Source: Candidatus Benthicola azotiphorus | Lineage (GTDB): Bacteria > Gemmatimonadota > Gemmatimonadetes > Palauibacterales > Palauibacteraceae | Assembly (NCBI GenBank): GCA_947581745.1 | Contig: CANPVW010000072.1 | Span: 1 to 8,679 of the forward strand | Length of the DNA: 8,679 bases | Direction of reading: 5' to 3' | Shown here: piece by piece, positions 1 through 6,287 of the stretch | Layout: each line of letters opens with the position of its first letter | Position numbering within the stretch: position 1 is the stretch's first letter | Notes under the pieces: generated by a model | Databases searched by the model: none | The model's input: the letters and a program-made list of their open reading frames with translations, nothing else | What the model was told of the DNA's origin: nothing | Made by a program: the position numbers and the translations under genes

Positions 1-547
1 CGGTGTCCTCGCGACCGCGCGCCAGCCGGCCGTAAGGGTGATCGCCGAACAGGAGCTCGGCGAGAACGTCGGCAGCGACCTCAGCCGGCTCGTCTCTCGC
101 CCGCCGGATCGAGTCGACACGCTGGTCCCGGCAACGCTCCACTTCGTCATCCAGAAACGAGGGCTCCAGAACCACGGCGGCGATGGCATCCAGGGCCGGC
201 GTGATCTGCTCGGACAGGGTGTGGACCTGGACGACCATCGAGTCGTATCCCACTGCTACGCCGAGCTGAAGGCCGATCCCGTCCAGCCACTTGGCCATCT
301 CCCGCGCCCCCCTGCCGGCCGCGCCCTCCGGGAGGACTCTCGCAACGAGGGACGCGAGCCCGGCCCGATCGACCGCGGTCGAGGCGGCGCCGGCGGGAAG
401 CACCAGGCTGAGCGCAGTCTCCGGCAGTCTGCTCCGCCGCACCGTTGACAGCTTCAGCCCGTTGTCCAGGGTGGATCGTTCGGGCCCGGGAAGAGACAGA
501 AGCGGCGCGGATCCGGGTTCGGGTACCAGAGATCTGTCCAGGGTCAC
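1..547 (-). CDS. M16 family peptidase-like protein, non-catalytic subunit (partial, C-terminus outside window)
   Basis: The reading frame starts at GTG 547-545 and stays open for 182 codons to the window edge. It was found by translating the reverse strand. It overlaps the stop of the upstream M16 gene by four bases (GTGA), with GGAGGGG about seven bases before the start, so the two are translationally coupled. Residues 27-33 (LDNGLKL) match the opening strand of the M16 fold (LDNGLKV in the neighbour). The later FGDHPYGR near residue 170 resembles the HPY segment of M16 proteins. Where the family has HxxEH, this protein reads LVARVLPEG (67-75), so the zinc site is absent. Paired bacterial M16 proteins often consist of one catalytic and one site-less subunit forming a clamshell heterodimer, and I infer that role here. 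No clear signal peptide is visible at its N-terminus. The family call is firm; the substrate is unknown. Confidence 0.88.
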   Translation of the reverse strand, partial: MTLDRSLVPEPGSAPLLSLPGPERSTLDNGLKLSTVRRSRLPETALSLVLPAGAASTAVDRAGLASLVARVLPEGAAGRGAREMAKWLDGIGLQLGVAVGYDSMVVQVHTLSEQITPALDAIAAVVLEPSFLDDEVERCRDQRVDSIRRARDEPAEVAADVLAELLFGDHPYGRLARGREDT

Positions 548-1860
548 GGAGAATCCCCTCCCGACGGACCGCGGGCCGAGCCGGCCTGTTTCGGGCTCAC
601 GTGCACCACGGTGCGACCTCCGGGCTCCAGGATATTCGCGACCAGCCGACGCACGGTGTCCGTCTCGACACCGCCGTATCGATCGAACGCGTCGTTCAGG
701 TACGCGGGCTCCCCTCTGAGAACCGCTGCGTGCGCGAGAGCGTTCGCCCTGCCGCCGACGCTCTCGAGCTGGAGAAGCAGCTGTCGCCGGGCGCGCCGGC
801 GGGCACCGGCTACCTCCTCCTCGCTGGCCGGCTCGTCGGACAGTCGTCCCACCGTCCGATCCAGCTCCGACTGCAGCAACTCGGCGTCGACTCCGGGTCT
901 TCCCGTCGCCACCATCCAGAGCATCCCGACTTCCTCGAGCGGCCAGACATAGGCGTGCACGTCGGCGGCGACCTGCCGTTCGTACACGAGCTCATCGTAC
1001 AGCCGTGAGGAGCGTCCACCCGCGAGAACCGAAGCGACCACGGAAGCGGCCTCGTAATCCTCCGATCGAAACGACGGCGCATGGTGCATCGCGTAGATCC
1101 GCGGAACGCTCACCGAGTCCTCGATTCGGACAGGTCCGAAGCCGCCGATGCCCTGTCCCGCTGCGGCCACGCGGGACGGGACGGGCCGGGCCGGCACGTC
1201 GCCGAAGTAACGCTCGACCCGACGCATCGCTTCTTCCGTGTCGAAGTCACCGCACAGGACCAGTACGGCGTTCGACGGCGCGTACCATTCGGTGAAGAAG
1301 TTCTTCACGTCATCCAGGGTCGCCCGGTCGAGGTCTTCCATGTACCCGATCGTCGGATGACGGTAGGGATGCCCCTCCGGAAACGCGTGACTCAGGACGG
1401 TCTCGGTGGCCAGTCCGTAGGGCCGGTTCTCGTACGACTGCCTGCGCTCGTTCTTCACCACGTCACGCTGGTTGTCCAGCTTCTCCTGCGTGATCGACGA
1501 GAGAAACCAGCCCATCCGATCGGATTCGAGCCACAGGGCCAGATCCAGCTGGTGTGAAGGGACGGTCTCGTAGTAGTTCGTGCGGTCGAACCAGGTCGAG
1601 CCGTTGAGAGTGCCTCCCGCCTCCTGGACGAGACGGAAGTGCTCGGCCTCACCGACGTGTTCGGACCCCTGGAACAGGAGGTGTTCGAACAGGTGCGCGA
1701 AGCCGGTCCGGCCGGGCTGCTCGTTCCTGGAGCCGACGTGGTACATCACGTGTACCGCGACGACCGGGCTCGACCGGTCCGGCTGAAGGATGACCTTCAG
1801 CCCGTTGTCGAGCTCGCGCGTCTCGAACGGAAACCGGATGGAGCGAGTCTTGGCGGACAC
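544..1860 (-). CDS. M16 family zinc metallopeptidase (catalytic subunit)
   Basis: This 438-residue protein has the size of a half-length M16B peptidase. The inverted zinc motif HLFEH lies at residues 56-60 (ligands H56 and H60, catalytic E59), and NERR at 137-140 offers E138 as the third ligand at the usual distance of about 77 residues. GTLNGSTWFDRTNYYETVP (83-101) is the conserved strand region after the motif. The C-terminal half (about 185-430) is the related inactive M16 domain. Members cleave small peptides or unfolded segments inside a clamshell chamber. The start is GTG 1860, because an in-frame TGA lies about 35 bases upstream and no other start codon intervenes; the ribosome binding site is weak. 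No signal peptide is evident at this start, so cytoplasmic location is possible, whereas many homologues are periplasmic. It follows the beta-propeller gene by 55 bp and overlaps the second M16 gene, suggesting one operon. Confidence 0.95.
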   Translation of the reverse strand: MSAKTRSIRFPFETRELDNGLKVILQPDRSSPVVAVHVMYHVGSRNEQPGRTGFAHLFEHLLFQGSEHVGEAEHFRLVQEAGGTLNGSTWFDRTNYYETVPSHQLDLALWLESDRMGWFLSSITQEKLDNQRDVVKNERRQSYENRPYGLATETVLSHAFPEGHPYRHPTIGYMEDLDRATLDDVKNFFTEWYAPSNAVLVLCGDFDTEEAMRRVERYFGDVPARPVPSRVAAAGQGIGGFGPVRIEDSVSVPRIYAMHHAPSFRSEDYEAASVVASVLAGGRSSRLYDELVYERQVAADVHAYVWPLEEVGMLWMVATGRPGVDAELLQSELDRTVGRLSDEPASEEEVAGARRRARRQLLLQLESVGGRANALAHAAVLRGEPAYLNDAFDRYGGVETDTVRRLVANILEPGGRTVVHVSPKQAGSARGPSGGDSP

Positions 1861-1915
1861 GGCGGCCGAATGTACCTGCCGCCGGCGTCCGCCTCAACCG
1901 TCATCCGCCTCTCGT

Positions 1916-3022
1916 TCAGTCCGCTTGCCGGATCGCGCCCCCTGCCAGACCCGCCGGAGCCAGGTCGTAAGACAGAAGGGCCGGGGTCGGCAGGTGGCGT
2001 ACCACGAGCAGGCGGTCCCGCGCCACGTCCACCGCGATCGCCATGGCGTCCGCGTCCAGCAGCAGCACAGAGACCAAACCCCCGTTCCAATCGAACACGT
2101 GGACTTCCCGGCCGTATATGGCTTCGCCGGGGTGACCGGCCCGGGTTCGTCCGGAGAACAGGGCGTAGATCCTGTCATCCGTGACCGCCACGTCCACGTA
2201 GCCGAACCGCAGGTCGTCCCCGGGTGCGAACGCCGGGCCGCGCTCTCCGATCACCACGTCGATCCCGGGTTCGAACGGGTACGGTCCCTCGATGCGACGC
2301 AGGCTTTCTCCCTCGGCGTCGAACACCTCGAGGTAGCCCGCGTGCCGGTTCGCCAGCACCAGGCGATCCAGGGAGGGAGCCGCCTTCAACGTTCCACGAT
2401 AGGCGTGCTGCCGCACTTCGGGCGGGGCGTCGACTTCAGGAGCCGGTATGGAGCCGGTGGCGCCCTCGTAGTCCCCCCCGCGGGTGAAGTGTCCCAGCCT
2501 CCCCTCGCCGAAGAAGCCGGCCGCGAGGAACGTGTCGTCCACCCGTCGCACGAGGCTCGTAACGGGCGCCGGCCCGTGGATCGGCAGGATGAGTCGCTCG
2601 GAAGCCGGAGTGGAGTCCCACCCGTCCGGCTCGACCAGAGTGAGTCGTGACAACGACATGTCGAAGACCCAGAATCCGCTCCCGTCCGCCGTCGGCTCGA
2701 TGGCTCGCGGCCCCTCGAACTCGCCGGGCCCTTCGCCCTGCCTGCCGAAGCCCGCGAGGTATCGTCCCGACGCGTCCAACAGGTGTACGGGCCGCTCCGC
2801 GAAACCGTCCACCAGCGCAATCCGATCGTTCGTGATCGCGATCCGCGTCGGCATGGCAAGCATCTCTCCGTCGTACAGCAACTCCCCGCTCAGCGACACC
2901 GGCGCAATCGGAAGCGGACCGAGCTCCTCAGCGGGAATCGCGGGGGAATGAGACCCGAACGCGACGCCCATCCACAGGAGGAAGCCGGCCGCCCCGAGCG
3001 GCACCTTCAGCACGGTGCTCAT
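1916..3022 (-). CDS. Exported six-bladed beta-propeller protein (NHL/TolB-like)
   Basis: The 368-residue protein begins with a signal-peptide-like stretch: K6, then a hydrophobic core at about 8-22, and a polar region by 24-26. The rest reads as beta-propeller strands. GFGRQGEGPGEFEGPRAI (91-108) is the hallmark turn of six-bladed propellers of the NHL / TolB-like type, in which a 'GxGxGPGEF' segment precedes the next blade. Repeated units of the kind 'ITNDRIALVDG', 'RLVLANRHAGYLEVFDAEG' and 'VTDDRIYALFSG' mark successive blades. Such domains bind proteins or ligands and seldom have catalytic activity. The ATG shares its A with the stop of the preceding small-peptide gene (TGATG), a strong sign of coupled translation and possibly of partnership. 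In Bacteroidota, similar TolB-like propellers lie next to small NVEALA-type exported peptides; this is an analogy from memory. The fold is likely; the ligand is unknown. Confidence 0.85.
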   Translation of the reverse strand: MSTVLKVPLGAAGFLLWMGVAFGSHSPAIPAEELGPLPIAPVSLSGELLYDGEMLAMPTRIAITNDRIALVDGFAERPVHLLDASGRYLAGFGRQGEGPGEFEGPRAIEPTADGSGFWVFDMSLSRLTLVEPDGWDSTPASERLILPIHGPAPVTSLVRRVDDTFLAAGFFGEGRLGHFTRGGDYEGATGSIPAPEVDAPPEVRQHAYRGTLKAAPSLDRLVLANRHAGYLEVFDAEGESLRRIEGPYPFEPGIDVVIGERGPAFAPGDDLRFGYVDVAVTDDRIYALFSGRTRAGHPGEAIYGREVHVFDWNGGLVSVLLLDADAMAIAVDVARDRLLVVRHLPTPALLSYDLAPAGLAGGAIRQAD

Positions 3023-3228
3023 CAGTTCGCGCTCTTCGTGTAGTAGTTGAGCACAGGCTCGTCACCTGCCGTGCAGACGGAGTCGATCTCACGCACGCAG
3101 TCGATCTTCTTCCCCGCAGAACAGGCCAGGTTGTCCTGTATCCCTCCTTCGGAAGTGAAAGTGATCGGGGTGAGCACTAGCAGGCCGCACACGACGGCCG
3201 AACGGGTGACAATCTTGCCGGGACGCAT
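3022..3228 (-). CDS. Small exported peptide with evenly spaced cysteines
   Basis: This is a 68-codon ORF. The start chosen is ATG 3228-3226 because GTGGAGGT, a near-perfect ribosome binding site, lies a few bases upstream; a longer frame reaching 3321 would ignore that signal. The N-terminus looks like a short signal sequence: MRPGK, then a hydrophobic run from about residue 10 to 24. The predicted mature part is acidic to neutral and carries C36, C44 and C52, giving a regular Cx7Cx7C spacing; a further C14 lies inside the signal core and is not in a lipobox. The stop overlaps the propeller gene start (TGATG). Size, export signal, cysteines and a propeller partner recall the NVEALA-type peptides of Bacteroidota, but the NVEALA motif is not present, so I do not assign the family. 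It could be a structural or signalling peptide, or a substrate of the M16 peptidases downstream. Confidence 0.8.
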   Translation of the reverse strand: MRPGKIVTRSAVVCGLLVLTPITFTSEGGIQDNLACSAGKKIDCVREIDSVCTAGDEPVLNYYTKSAN

Positions 3229-3233
3229 GGCTA

Positions 3234-3240
3234 CCTCCAC
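3234..3240 (-). promoter_or_regulatory. Strong ribosome binding site of the small-peptide gene
   Basis: On the minus strand GGAGGT lies a few bases before ATG 3228. It is the best Shine-Dalgarno match of the left-hand gene group and decides the start of the 68-residue peptide. The following propeller gene has only a weak site and probably depends on translational coupling to this one. Confidence 0.75.
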
Positions 3241-3282
3241 TGGAGAGTTGTGAGGCCGGGAATGAAGAAGCGGCTCGACGCT

Positions 3283-3302
3283 CGGCCCCGGTCGCGGGGC
3301 CG
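3283..3302. terminator. Perfect GC hairpin between the anti-sigma gene and the small-peptide gene (possible terminator)
   Basis: The bases read CGGCCCCG, a four-base loop GTCG, then CGGGGCCG: an 8-bp perfect stem. It lies in the 117-bp gap, about 43 bases after the anti-sigma stop and 55 bases before the small-peptide start in transcription direction (minus). No U-run follows, so intrinsic termination is uncertain. It could equally slow RNA polymerase or protect an mRNA end. I see no clear promoter for the small-peptide operon between this hairpin and its start. Confidence 0.4.
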
Positions 3303-3345
3303 CGCAGGGGGCTTTCAGCACGCGCCGTCGATCGACACGCCGGCT

Positions 3346-5493
3346 TCAGGCCGTGTTTCGAGATCGGATTTCGAGGACCTCGAGGTATCTGACGGCCTCC
3401 ATCAGGATATCTGTACGGGCGCGGATGGTGCCGGCCCGATCGATGACCAGGTAGCTGCGGCTGCCCCACTCCCCCAGCGTGTTGGCGAGTTCCGCTCGCG
3501 GATCGTGGTAGGCGGACAGGCCGAGGCCGTCGGTGCGAATGAAGGTGCGAAGCGATTCCGAGTCGCGCTCGGGAGTCACCCACAACATCTGACCCGGCCC
3601 CCCGGCGAGCAGCCGCCGAGCACCGACGACCGTCGCGACTTCCTCTTCGGACCCGAACACGCGGCGGTCCCAGAGAAGAAGTATGGTCGGCCGATCGGCC
3701 ACGAGGCTCTCCAGCGTCCGGGTCTGTCCGGTGGAGGTCAGCAGGGAGACACCCGGCAGGCCCCGGGGCAGGTACGGATCGGACAGGACCCGCTCCACCA
3801 TCTCCTGTTCGGCGAGCCGCCGCGCGGACTTCGGCACGACTCGATCCAGGGCCCGCAGCCGGTCTCGGAGCGAGTCCACCGATGCCCTCGGATAAACCGG
3901 ATCCACGTCGAGCCGGTGGAAGTCGGGCAGTGCGGCGAGACTGTCGCCCAGGCTGAGCCGCGCTTCCAGCCTCGCGCGATACAGGTCCGGCAGCCAGGTC
4001 CCGAGGGCGTCCGCCGCTTCCAGCTCGTCGATCGCGCCGGCAGCATCGCCGGAGGCCAGCAACTGGCGGCCGAGCTGAACCTGGAGCTCGACCCGGAGGC
4101 GCCTGGAATCCTCACGCGCTTCCGACCGTGTGGCATCGAGAGGCCGATCTTCGATACGCTCCTCGCCCAGGCGATCGAGCAGCGTGCGAACCTCCGCCAC
4201 CCCACGGTCCCTGGTCTCGGGATCGGTCACGAGGACCAGGGCCGCGTCCCTGAGCCAGCGGGGATCATCATCGACGGCGATGCCCCGGAGCGCCCATCTC
4301 CGTGCCAGCTCCCCGTCCCCCCCGTGTACCGCGTTCCAGAACCCGTTCCGGTATACGCTCGCCGATCTCGCTCCTTCGTCGAGCCACAGGCGCTCCAGGT
4401 AGGCATCGGCGCCGCTCGTGTCGCTTCCCGACAGAGCCACGTGCGTGGACACGACCAGCGGGTTCGCGGGGTCGACCGTCTCCAGTCGCTCCATCCACCA
4501 GCTGGCCCGATCCGGGTCTCCCAGGTAGGTCGCGAATCGGGCCATCGCCGCGAGCTCCGCCGTGGATTCCTCGTTGACCCCTTGCTGCTCCAGCCTCCGG
4601 AAGATCTCTCGATAGGCCGCGCGGCTCGCCGCCGCCTCGGCAGGTGACTGGATCTGCTCCTCGTACGCCATCTGAAGGGACCAGCCCTCGGCCCGGTCGG
4701 GATAGAACATCGTCATCTGGTGGACTGCTTCGCGCGCTTCCGGCCAGCTTCGATACTGGAGGACGAGGAATTCCTGGCGCAGCGCGGCGAGAAGGGGAAT
4801 GCCGTCCATCGTGTGGGCCCGCAGGCCCCACAGCCGGCCCTGATGGTCGTCCACGCGATCGCCGGCCAGGCTCTCCACGGACATGTCCGCGTACGCGAAG
4901 TCCGGAGGCAGCGGAAGGACTCCTCTATACAGGCCGGCGCGGTCGGGAACGAGGTGAACCTCGCTGTAGGCCCCGAGGGTCGCGCGCGGCGGGTCCGAGT
5001 CCGGCCGTCGGATCCGCACGCGCAACCGCAGCGTCGGGTCGCCGGCGAGATACGACGCCGGTCTGTAGGCCAGCCTGACCTGGTCGCCCGGGATCGGCGT
5101 CGCGGGATCGAACGTGAGCTCGCTGGCTCCAGCACCGGCTTCCGGCGCGAGGAACAGAATCGCGAGACTCGCCAGCCCCGCCACGACGATGGCGGCTGCC
5201 ACGGCGGGCAGCGCCCGGCGCCGTCGCTGGTCGGCGCCCGCGGTCACCGGCAGGATGAGTCGGCGGCCATCCGCCCGGTTCCTCAGGACGTCCTCCAGGA
5301 GACCCTTCGGCGGGCTCGGGTGCCTGAGATCGCCGCCCACCTCCCGCAGATCCCGCAGGAACCCGAGACTTCTAGAGCATTTCACGCAGTCGGCGACGTG
5401 CTCCACGAGCCGAGCGCGTGATTCCGGATCCAGCTCGCCATCCGCGAGGCGGTTGAGGTCTCGCCAGGATGGGTGCCTCCGCGCGCCGATCAT
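3346..5493 (-). CDS. Membrane anti-sigma factor with TPR-like region and cysteine-less thioredoxin-like domain
   Basis: This 715-residue protein starts at ATG 5493, overlapping the sigma-factor stop by four bases (ATGA). The frame is open further upstream, but that part lies inside the sigma gene. Residues 1-50 form a zinc-binding anti-sigma domain with HxxxCxxC (H32, C36, C39), expected to hold the ECF sigma factor at the membrane. RRRR (90-93) is followed by one membrane helix (about 94-115), which places the remaining 600 residues outside the cytoplasm. About 120-200 looks beta-rich and Ig-like, 240-540 is mainly helical with TPR-like units (clearest at 473-537), and 579-715 resembles a TlpA/AhpC-type thioredoxin fold: 'RPTILLLWDRRVF', then 'YHDPRAELANTLGEWGSRSYLVIDRAGTI' (first stretch 601-613, second 661-689). 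The usual WCxxC is WDRRV at 608-612, and the cis-proline is also missing (SRSY, 678-681), so it cannot be a redox enzyme and is more likely a binding or sensing domain. The C-terminal assignment rests on motif pattern only. Confidence 0.9.
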   Translation of the reverse strand: MIGARRHPSWRDLNRLADGELDPESRARLVEHVADCVKCSRSLGFLRDLREVGGDLRHPSPPKGLLEDVLRNRADGRRLILPVTAGADQRRRRALPAVAAAIVVAGLASLAILFLAPEAGAGASELTFDPATPIPGDQVRLAYRPASYLAGDPTLRLRVRIRRPDSDPPRATLGAYSEVHLVPDRAGLYRGVLPLPPDFAYADMSVESLAGDRVDDHQGRLWGLRAHTMDGIPLLAALRQEFLVLQYRSWPEAREAVHQMTMFYPDRAEGWSLQMAYEEQIQSPAEAAASRAAYREIFRRLEQQGVNEESTAELAAMARFATYLGDPDRASWWMERLETVDPANPLVVSTHVALSGSDTSGADAYLERLWLDEGARSASVYRNGFWNAVHGGDGELARRWALRGIAVDDDPRWLRDAALVLVTDPETRDRGVAEVRTLLDRLGEERIEDRPLDATRSEAREDSRRLRVELQVQLGRQLLASGDAAGAIDELEAADALGTWLPDLYRARLEARLSLGDSLAALPDFHRLDVDPVYPRASVDSLRDRLRALDRVVPKSARRLAEQEMVERVLSDPYLPRGLPGVSLLTSTGQTRTLESLVADRPTILLLWDRRVFGSEEEVATVVGARRLLAGGPGQMLWVTPERDSESLRTFIRTDGLGLSAYHDPRAELANTLGEWGSRSYLVIDRAGTIRARTDILMEAVRYLEVLEIRSRNTA

Positions 5494-6023
5494 CGATTCC
5501 CTCGCAGAATGTCTCTCAGGCGGCCGCGCGCCCGATGGGCCCGCACCGCGGCCGTGCTCTTCCGGATCCCCAGAAGATCCGCGATCTCCTGGTAGGACAG
5601 TCCTTCCAGCTCCCGCAGCACCACCACGGCCCTCAGGTCCGGCGTCAGCTGATCGAGCGCCCGTTCGACCGTCAGACGATCCACGATCGCTTCCTGGCGG
5701 CCGCGGACGGCCAGTTCCGATAATCGAGGTACTACCACCTCTCGGCGACGCCGGGCGGTGCGGAGGCGCATCTGGGCCGTCCGCACCGTGATTCCGCGGA
5801 GCCATGCGGAAAACGGGCGCCGCGAATCGAATCGGCCCATGGCTTCTGGCAATCCCACGAAGACATCGTGCGTGATGTCGTAGGCATCCGCCGACGATCC
5901 CGTCAGGCGCAATGCGATCCGATACACCTCATCCGCATGGCGCTCGTAGACTTCACGCAGCGCCTCCGGCTCGCCGCGCGCCAGCCGCGCCCACAGGCTC
6001 GAATCGGGCTTGTTCTTGCTCAC
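5490..6023 (-). CDS. ECF-type RNA polymerase sigma factor
   Basis: The 177-residue protein has the two-domain layout of extracytoplasmic-function sigma factors. Sigma-2 spans about 24-92, with AYDITHDVFVGLPEAMGRFD (47-66) as the core-binding region 2.2 and RPFSAWLRGITVR (69-81) as region 2.4. After a basic linker, sigma-4 spans about 119-172, with the helix-turn-helix LSYQEIADLLGIRKSTAAVR (142-161) that reads the -35 element. The start is GTG 6023; GAGCGAG directly upstream is a poor ribosome binding site. It overlaps the anti-sigma gene by ATGA, so the pair is made together. About 70 bases upstream lies a promoter-like element that is repeated in front of the divergent regulator, which suggests autoregulation. 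The ECF subgroup cannot be assigned by eye. Confidence 0.96.
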   Translation of the reverse strand: MSKNKPDSSLWARLARGEPEALREVYERHADEVYRIALRLTGSSADAYDITHDVFVGLPEAMGRFDSRRPFSAWLRGITVRTAQMRLRTARRRREVVVPRLSELAVRGRQEAIVDRLTVERALDQLTPDLRAVVVLRELEGLSYQEIADLLGIRKSTAAVRAHRARGRLRDILRGNR

Positions 6024-6092
6024 GCTCGCTCGTCGGTGTCGACCCGACGTTGCATCGGGGGGCTCAACGAGATCTCAACCGACTCCATAGAG

Positions 6093-6121
6093 TATTTGCC
6101 GCTCGACCCGTGAATATTACA
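6093..6121 (-). promoter_or_regulatory. Promoter-like element upstream of the sigma/anti-sigma operon (copy 1)
   Basis: On the minus strand the element reads TGTAATATTC, ten bases, CGGCAAATA. The first box would be the -35 and the second the -10 of an ECF promoter; the distance between box starts is 20 bases, near the 21-22 usual for ECF promoters. The second box ends about 70 bases before the sigma GTG start. The copy facing the XRE gene has the same two boxes with one mismatch and the same ten-base spacer, whereas the spacer itself is not conserved. That pattern points to protein-DNA recognition of the two boxes. Confidence 0.72.
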
Positions 6122-6209
6122 CGCGGCAGCGCCATTCGCGGGTTGACGCCGGTCACGCGGCGGCGGGGCACTGTGCCTGCGGTCGGACAGGCCTCCCGGG
6201 GAGCCTCGA

Positions 6210-6238
6210 TGTAATCTTCGGAACCCCGGCGGCAAATA
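6210..6238 (+). promoter_or_regulatory. Promoter-like element upstream of the XRE regulator (copy 2)
   Basis: The element reads TGTAATCTTC, ten bases, CGGCAAATA, matching copy 1 at 18 of 19 box positions with identical spacing but in the opposite orientation. It ends 49 bases before ATG 6288, so a start site near 6245 and a leader of about 43 bases would fit. The conserved boxes stand out in otherwise GC-rich sequence. I infer that the same sigma factor, probably the ECF factor encoded next door, uses both. Confidence 0.72.
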
Positions 6239-6287
6239 TGTATGTGGGGGAGGGTATCGTTTCACCGCCGAACGAGAGAGTTCGTGT

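Noticed and set aside
291..1008. Overlapping plus-strand frames opposite the M16 genes
   Set aside because: They are arginine-, proline- and serine-rich shadows without ribosome binding sites, opposite two recognisable peptidase genes.
1050..1080. CGTAATCCTC on the plus strand resembling the first box of the divergent promoter element
   Set aside because: No CGGCAAATA-like second box follows at the right distance, and it lies within the M16 coding sequence with no plus-strand gene downstream.
3250..4647. Long open frame of 465 codons on the plus strand
   Set aside because: It is antisense to the anti-sigma gene, whose frame has recognisable domains. The translation lacks any motif and is a by-product of high GC at third codon positions.
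5494..5805. 104-codon upstream extension of the anti-sigma frame
   Set aside because: It lies inside the sigma-factor gene in another frame; the ATGA overlap start at 5493 directly precedes the zinc domain.
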